Source of the DNA: Deinococcus sp. LM3
GTDB taxonomy: Bacteria; Deinococcota; Deinococci; Deinococcales; Deinococcaceae
NCBI RefSeq assembly: GCF_002017875.1
Contig: NZ_MUFV01000004.1
Coordinates: 1-64,000, forward strand
DNA: 64,000 nt
Direction: 5' to 3'
Made by a program: the position numbers and the translations under genes. Position 1 is the stretch's first letter. The number at the start of each line of letters is the position of its first letter. The notes beneath the pieces were generated by a model, which made no database searches, had not been told where the DNA came from, and worked only from the letters and a program-made list of their open reading frames with translations. Positions 61,470-64,000 of the stretch are shown one piece after another.

Positions 61470-62195
61470 TCAGAGGCAGATGACGTCGTCGGCGTCAATG
61501 GTGGACGGTGAGGAGGCGAGGTGGGCACCGAGCGTCCACGTGACGCGGGTGGCGGCGCGGGTGGGGTCTTCGCGTGCACCGTTCGGGGGGGTGCGCAGGG
61601 CGGTGAGGAGGTCGTCGAGGGGGCGGGCGTGCGGCCAGAGGATGACGGGGCTCTGCTCGGGGTGCTGCTCGTTCCAGAGGCGCACGGTGCGGGTCTCGAG
61701 TTCGTCGAGGGCCCAGGTGGGGATGGTCTCGGGGAAGATGAGGTGGCGGAGGGTGCCCGCGTGGACGCGGTAGAGCGTCCACGGGCCGCAGGTGGTCGCC
61801 TGTACGTGGAGGCCCTGATCGGTGTGGGGCGCACTCCAGGTGGGGTCGGGGCTGCACGCGGCGACGTGGAGGAGGTCGCTGCGGAGCGTGCGGTGGGCAG
61901 CAGCGGTATCGGTGGGACTGCGGAGGGCGCTGAGGACGCTGAGCCAGGGGCGGGAGAGGATGGGAAGGGTGAGGTCACCGACGCCGGGGAGGAGGGTGCC
62001 GTCGGACCAGAGGACGGTGCCGCCGTTACCGAGGTGGTGGGCGAGGGGGTGGACGCCAGCGGGGAGGGGACGCTGCCAAGCACCATCGAAGAGGTCATGG
62101 CGGGGGGCTGGGCTGCGGACGCGGAAGGCGCCGTCGAGCCAGCACAGTTCCCACCAGGTGGGGGGTGAGGGGGAGACGGTCTGTGCGGTCGTCAT
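61470..62195 (-). CDS. Hypothetical protein, first gene of pilin operon
   Basis: A 241-aa soluble protein (MTTAQTVSPSPPTWWELCWLDGAFRV; TWALDELETRTVRLWNEQHPEQSPVILWPHARPLDDLLTAL) with no recognised domain. It is Trp-rich with no signal. It ends 1 base before the pilin 5 ATG, so it is co-transcribed. GGGGGTGAC at 62217 lies just upstream. The start could also be 62216. Confidence 0.55.
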   Translation of the reverse strand: MTTAQTVSPSPPTWWELCWLDGAFRVRSPAPRHDLFDGAWQRPLPAGVHPLAHHLGNGGTVLWSDGTLLPGVGDLTLPILSRPWLSVLSALRSPTDTAAAHRTLRSDLLHVAACSPDPTWSAPHTDQGLHVQATTCGPWTLYRVHAGTLRHLIFPETIPTWALDELETRTVRLWNEQHPEQSPVILWPHARPLDDLLTALRTPPNGAREDPTRAATRVTWTLGAHLASSPSTIDADDVICL

Positions 62196-62304
62196 GGGGC
62201 GTACCGTCCCATGCATGGGGGTGACCGTCTGGGTGGGGGGTGTGGGGGCACCCGGTAGGGGTGCTGCTCTTGCAAATCCAGGGGCGGTGCGTAGGGGTGA
62301 CCGC

Positions 62305-64000
62305 TTAGCGTTTGAGGAAGGTTTCGAGCTGGCTGTACCGGCGGGGGGCGCCCGTGTGGGCGGCGTGCGTCCAGGCGGCGCGCAGGCCAGACGCGGTCAG
62401 GGCTTCCTTGGCGCGGGTGACGGCCGTGTACGCGAGTTGCCGGGAGAGGAGGCGCTCGTGTTCCGGAGCGAGAGTGACGATGATGTCCGGCCACTCGCTG
62501 CCCTGGCTGCGGTGGATGGTCATGGCGTACGCGAGGGTGAGGGTGGGGTCGCCTGGGCTGAAGGTGTGCTCGGTGTCCTCGATGATGCAGGTGACTTGCT
62601 TCCCCGCACCGATGACGAGGCCGGTCATGCCGTTCATCAGGCCGGTGTTGTGGTTGTTCCGGGTGACGAGGATGGGATCTCCGGCGCGGAGGCGGGTGTC
62701 GCCGGGGTTGAGGGCGGCCTGCAGGGCGAGGTTCAGGGCGTCCACGCCCAGGGGGCCGGCGCGTCCGGCGGTGAGGATCATCGGACGTGCCTGACCTTGA
62801 CGGGCCTGGACGAGTCGGACGATGTCCTCGGCGGATTGTGCGCCCACGAACGGCACGCCGGTCTGGGCGGGGCTCTCCCCGCTGATGAGCTGGGAGGCGA
62901 GGGTGAGGATGGGACTCCCGGCGGCCTGGCGGTGCGTCTGCGTGAGCCGCCCGGTGGGAACGGTGCGGGTGAGAGCGGCCAGCGGGTGCCCGGGGTCGAT
63001 GGGGGGCAACTGGTCCTCGTCGCCGACGAGGATGACACGGGCGCCATCGCGGACGGAGCGCAGGAGTGCACCGAGAAGGGCGTTGCTCGCCATGCTGACC
63101 TCGTCGACCACGAAGACGTCGCCAGGGAGGATGCCGCTGCTGAACTTGTGACCGTCGTAGCTGAGCAGACGGTGGAGGGTGGTGGCGTCGCGGCCCGTAC
63201 TCTGTTGCATGCGGCTGGCGGCCTTCCCGGTGGGGGCGCACAGGACGCTCCGGAGGTTGGCGGCGTCCAGGGCATCGAGCAGCGCGCGGAGCGTGGTGGT
63301 CTTGCCGGTGCCGGGTCCGCCGGTGATGACGCTGACGGCCGTGCCCGCCGCGAGGAGCACGGCCGCGCGCTGCTCCGTTGTCAGTCCGGGCGTGGCGGGG
63401 ACGGACACCCGTGCGGGCGTGCTGGCCATGAGTCGGGCGATGTCGTCGGCGAGCCAGGCTTCCACGCGGTGCTGCTCGGGTAGGAAGGCCGCCTGAGCGT
63501 CTTCCAGGAGGAGCTGACCGTTCAGGGCGTCTTCAATGGCCTGCTGGGCTTCGTCATCGTCGAGCGCATGACTGTCCCGGAGTTCCCCGGCGAGGACGGG
63601 CAGGGGGAGGCAGGTGTGGCCGTACTCGAGGGCGGCGCGGCGGGTGAGTTCGTACGCGAGGGCGGGGCCGCGGCGGGGGTCGAAGGTGCTGAGGCCCTGG
63701 AGGCGGGCGGCATGGTCGAGGACGCGCAGGGGGATGCCGTGGCGGATGGCGAGGTAGGGCTGCTCGCGGAACGCGGCTGGTGCGCCGGCGCCGTGCTGGT
63801 TGAGGAGGGCGTGGGTGTGTTCTGGGGGGAGACCGAGATCAGCGAGGGCCTGAAGGGCGCCGTAGAGGCGGCTTTCGCGGCGGGCGTGGCGGGTGAGGGC
63901 CTGGGCGATGCTGGCAGGGACGCGGGTAGAGAGGCTGGGGGCGTTCTGGGTGACGGTGTGGTGGGGGTCTGGGCCGAGCCTGGGCAGGAGGTCCAGGGCG
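62305..64000 (-). CDS. recD2: RecD2-type 5'-3' DNA helicase, N-terminus cut by window
   Basis: The frame enters from the window end and runs to TAA at 62305 (about 565 codons). It has the helix-hairpin region LADLGLPPEHTHALLNQHG..RHGIPLRVLDHAARL, Walker A GGPGTGKTTTL, DEVSM, GDEDQLPP, THRQAAGSPI, and the end motif LTLAYAMTIHRSQGSEWP / YTAVTRAKEAL. Deinococcus RecD2 is about 715 aa and works without RecBC in repair and transformation. No frame damage in the visible part. Confidence 0.92.
   Translation of the reverse strand, partial: ALDLLPRLGPDPHHTVTQNAPSLSTRVPASIAQALTRHARRESRLYGALQALADLGLPPEHTHALLNQHGAGAPAAFREQPYLAIRHGIPLRVLDHAARLQGLSTFDPRRGPALAYELTRRAALEYGHTCLPLPVLAGELRDSHALDDDEAQQAIEDALNGQLLLEDAQAAFLPEQHRVEAWLADDIARLMASTPARVSVPATPGLTTEQRAAVLLAAGTAVSVITGGPGTGKTTTLRALLDALDAANLRSVLCAPTGKAASRMQQSTGRDATTLHRLLSYDGHKFSSGILPGDVFVVDEVSMASNALLGALLRSVRDGARVILVGDEDQLPPIDPGHPLAALTRTVPTGRLTQTHRQAAGSPILTLASQLISGESPAQTGVPFVGAQSAEDIVRLVQARQGQARPMILTAGRAGPLGVDALNLALQAALNPGDTRLRAGDPILVTRNNHNTGLMNGMTGLVIGAGKQVTCIIEDTEHTFSPGDPTLTLAYAMTIHRSQGSEWPDIIVTLAPEHERLLSRQLAYTAVTRAKEALTASGLRAAWTHAAHTGAPRRYSQLETFLKR

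Noticed and set aside
61469..62098. Long upstream extension of pilin 5
   Set aside because: It is out of frame with the 61470 gene, Pro/Ser-rich, and lacks a leader; the prepilin start at 61468 is clear.
1..64000. Many long open frames antisense to or out of frame with pilus, CBASS and helicase genes
   Set aside because: They are caused by GC-rich codon bias; they lack ribosome-binding sites, give Arg/Pro/Ala-rich nonsense proteins and overlap genes with clear domains.

Overview
The window is GC-rich DNA that looks like Deinococcus. The evidence is a Thermus/Deinococcus-style type IV pilus operon with a short-pilin array, RecQ with repeated HRDC domains, NucS, a RecD2-type helicase, several TANNNT motifs 4-10 nt upstream of start codons (leaderless-type starts), and many insertion sequences. 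No rRNA, tRNA, CRISPR array or replication origin was recognised. The genus call rests on overall gene content, not on a marker gene.

Region 1 (1-3936) is insertion-sequence debris: a partial IS4-type element, a small membrane protein, a frameshifted NERD/J-domain gene and a decayed IS3 element. Region 2 (4412-12681) is a tightly packed biosynthetic cluster: a frameshifted conserved gene, a MOSC protein, a thymidylate-kinase-like P-loop kinase, a lysine/ornithine N-monooxygenase, an MFS exporter, two ATP-grasp ligases and a protein that may carry a CYTH-like domain. It looks like a pathway for an N-hydroxylated, amide-linked small molecule that I cannot match to a known product. A 17-bp perfect dyad lies upstream.

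Region 3 (13141-22313) holds a TPR/BTAD regulator, a short secreted peptide, a KTSC protein, an IS66-type element and a complete type II CBASS anti-phage operon: CD-NTase, Cap2 (E1/E2), Cap3 (JAB peptidase), Cap5 (HNH-SAVED) and an 80-aa companion. Region 4 (22329-28825) is a nested transposon. An IS4-type element is split by an IS21-type element, whose istA gene is split again by an IS66-type element and by a second IS4-like element. Target duplications define the inner three insertions.

Region 5 (28867-35685) contains two paralogous unknown genes, one with an in-frame stop. It is followed by an operon of an M3-type oligopeptidase, two tiny secreted Cys-Cys peptides and a large TPR protein. 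A pair of membrane-protein genes, largely AT-rich, is divergent to it. This resembles a peptide-signalling or modified-peptide system and is my main candidate for something undescribed.

Region 6 (35791-50104) is the type IV pilus operon, read leftward: pilB, pilT, a PilM/PilN-like fusion, pilO, a PilP/GspC-like gene, pilQ, a secreted Pro/Ala-rich protein, a 40-aa membrane ORF and pilC. Almost every gene overlaps the next by ATGA-type junctions. An HD-GYP phosphodiesterase is divergent to it. Region 7 (50156-64000) has a tyrosine recombinase, a putative PD-(D/E)XK nuclease, a thioredoxin-reductase-like flavoprotein, recQ, nucS, an array of five short type IV pilins and the C-terminal part of recD2. 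Pilus and DNA-processing genes lie side by side, which suits a natural-transformation and repair neighbourhood (inference).
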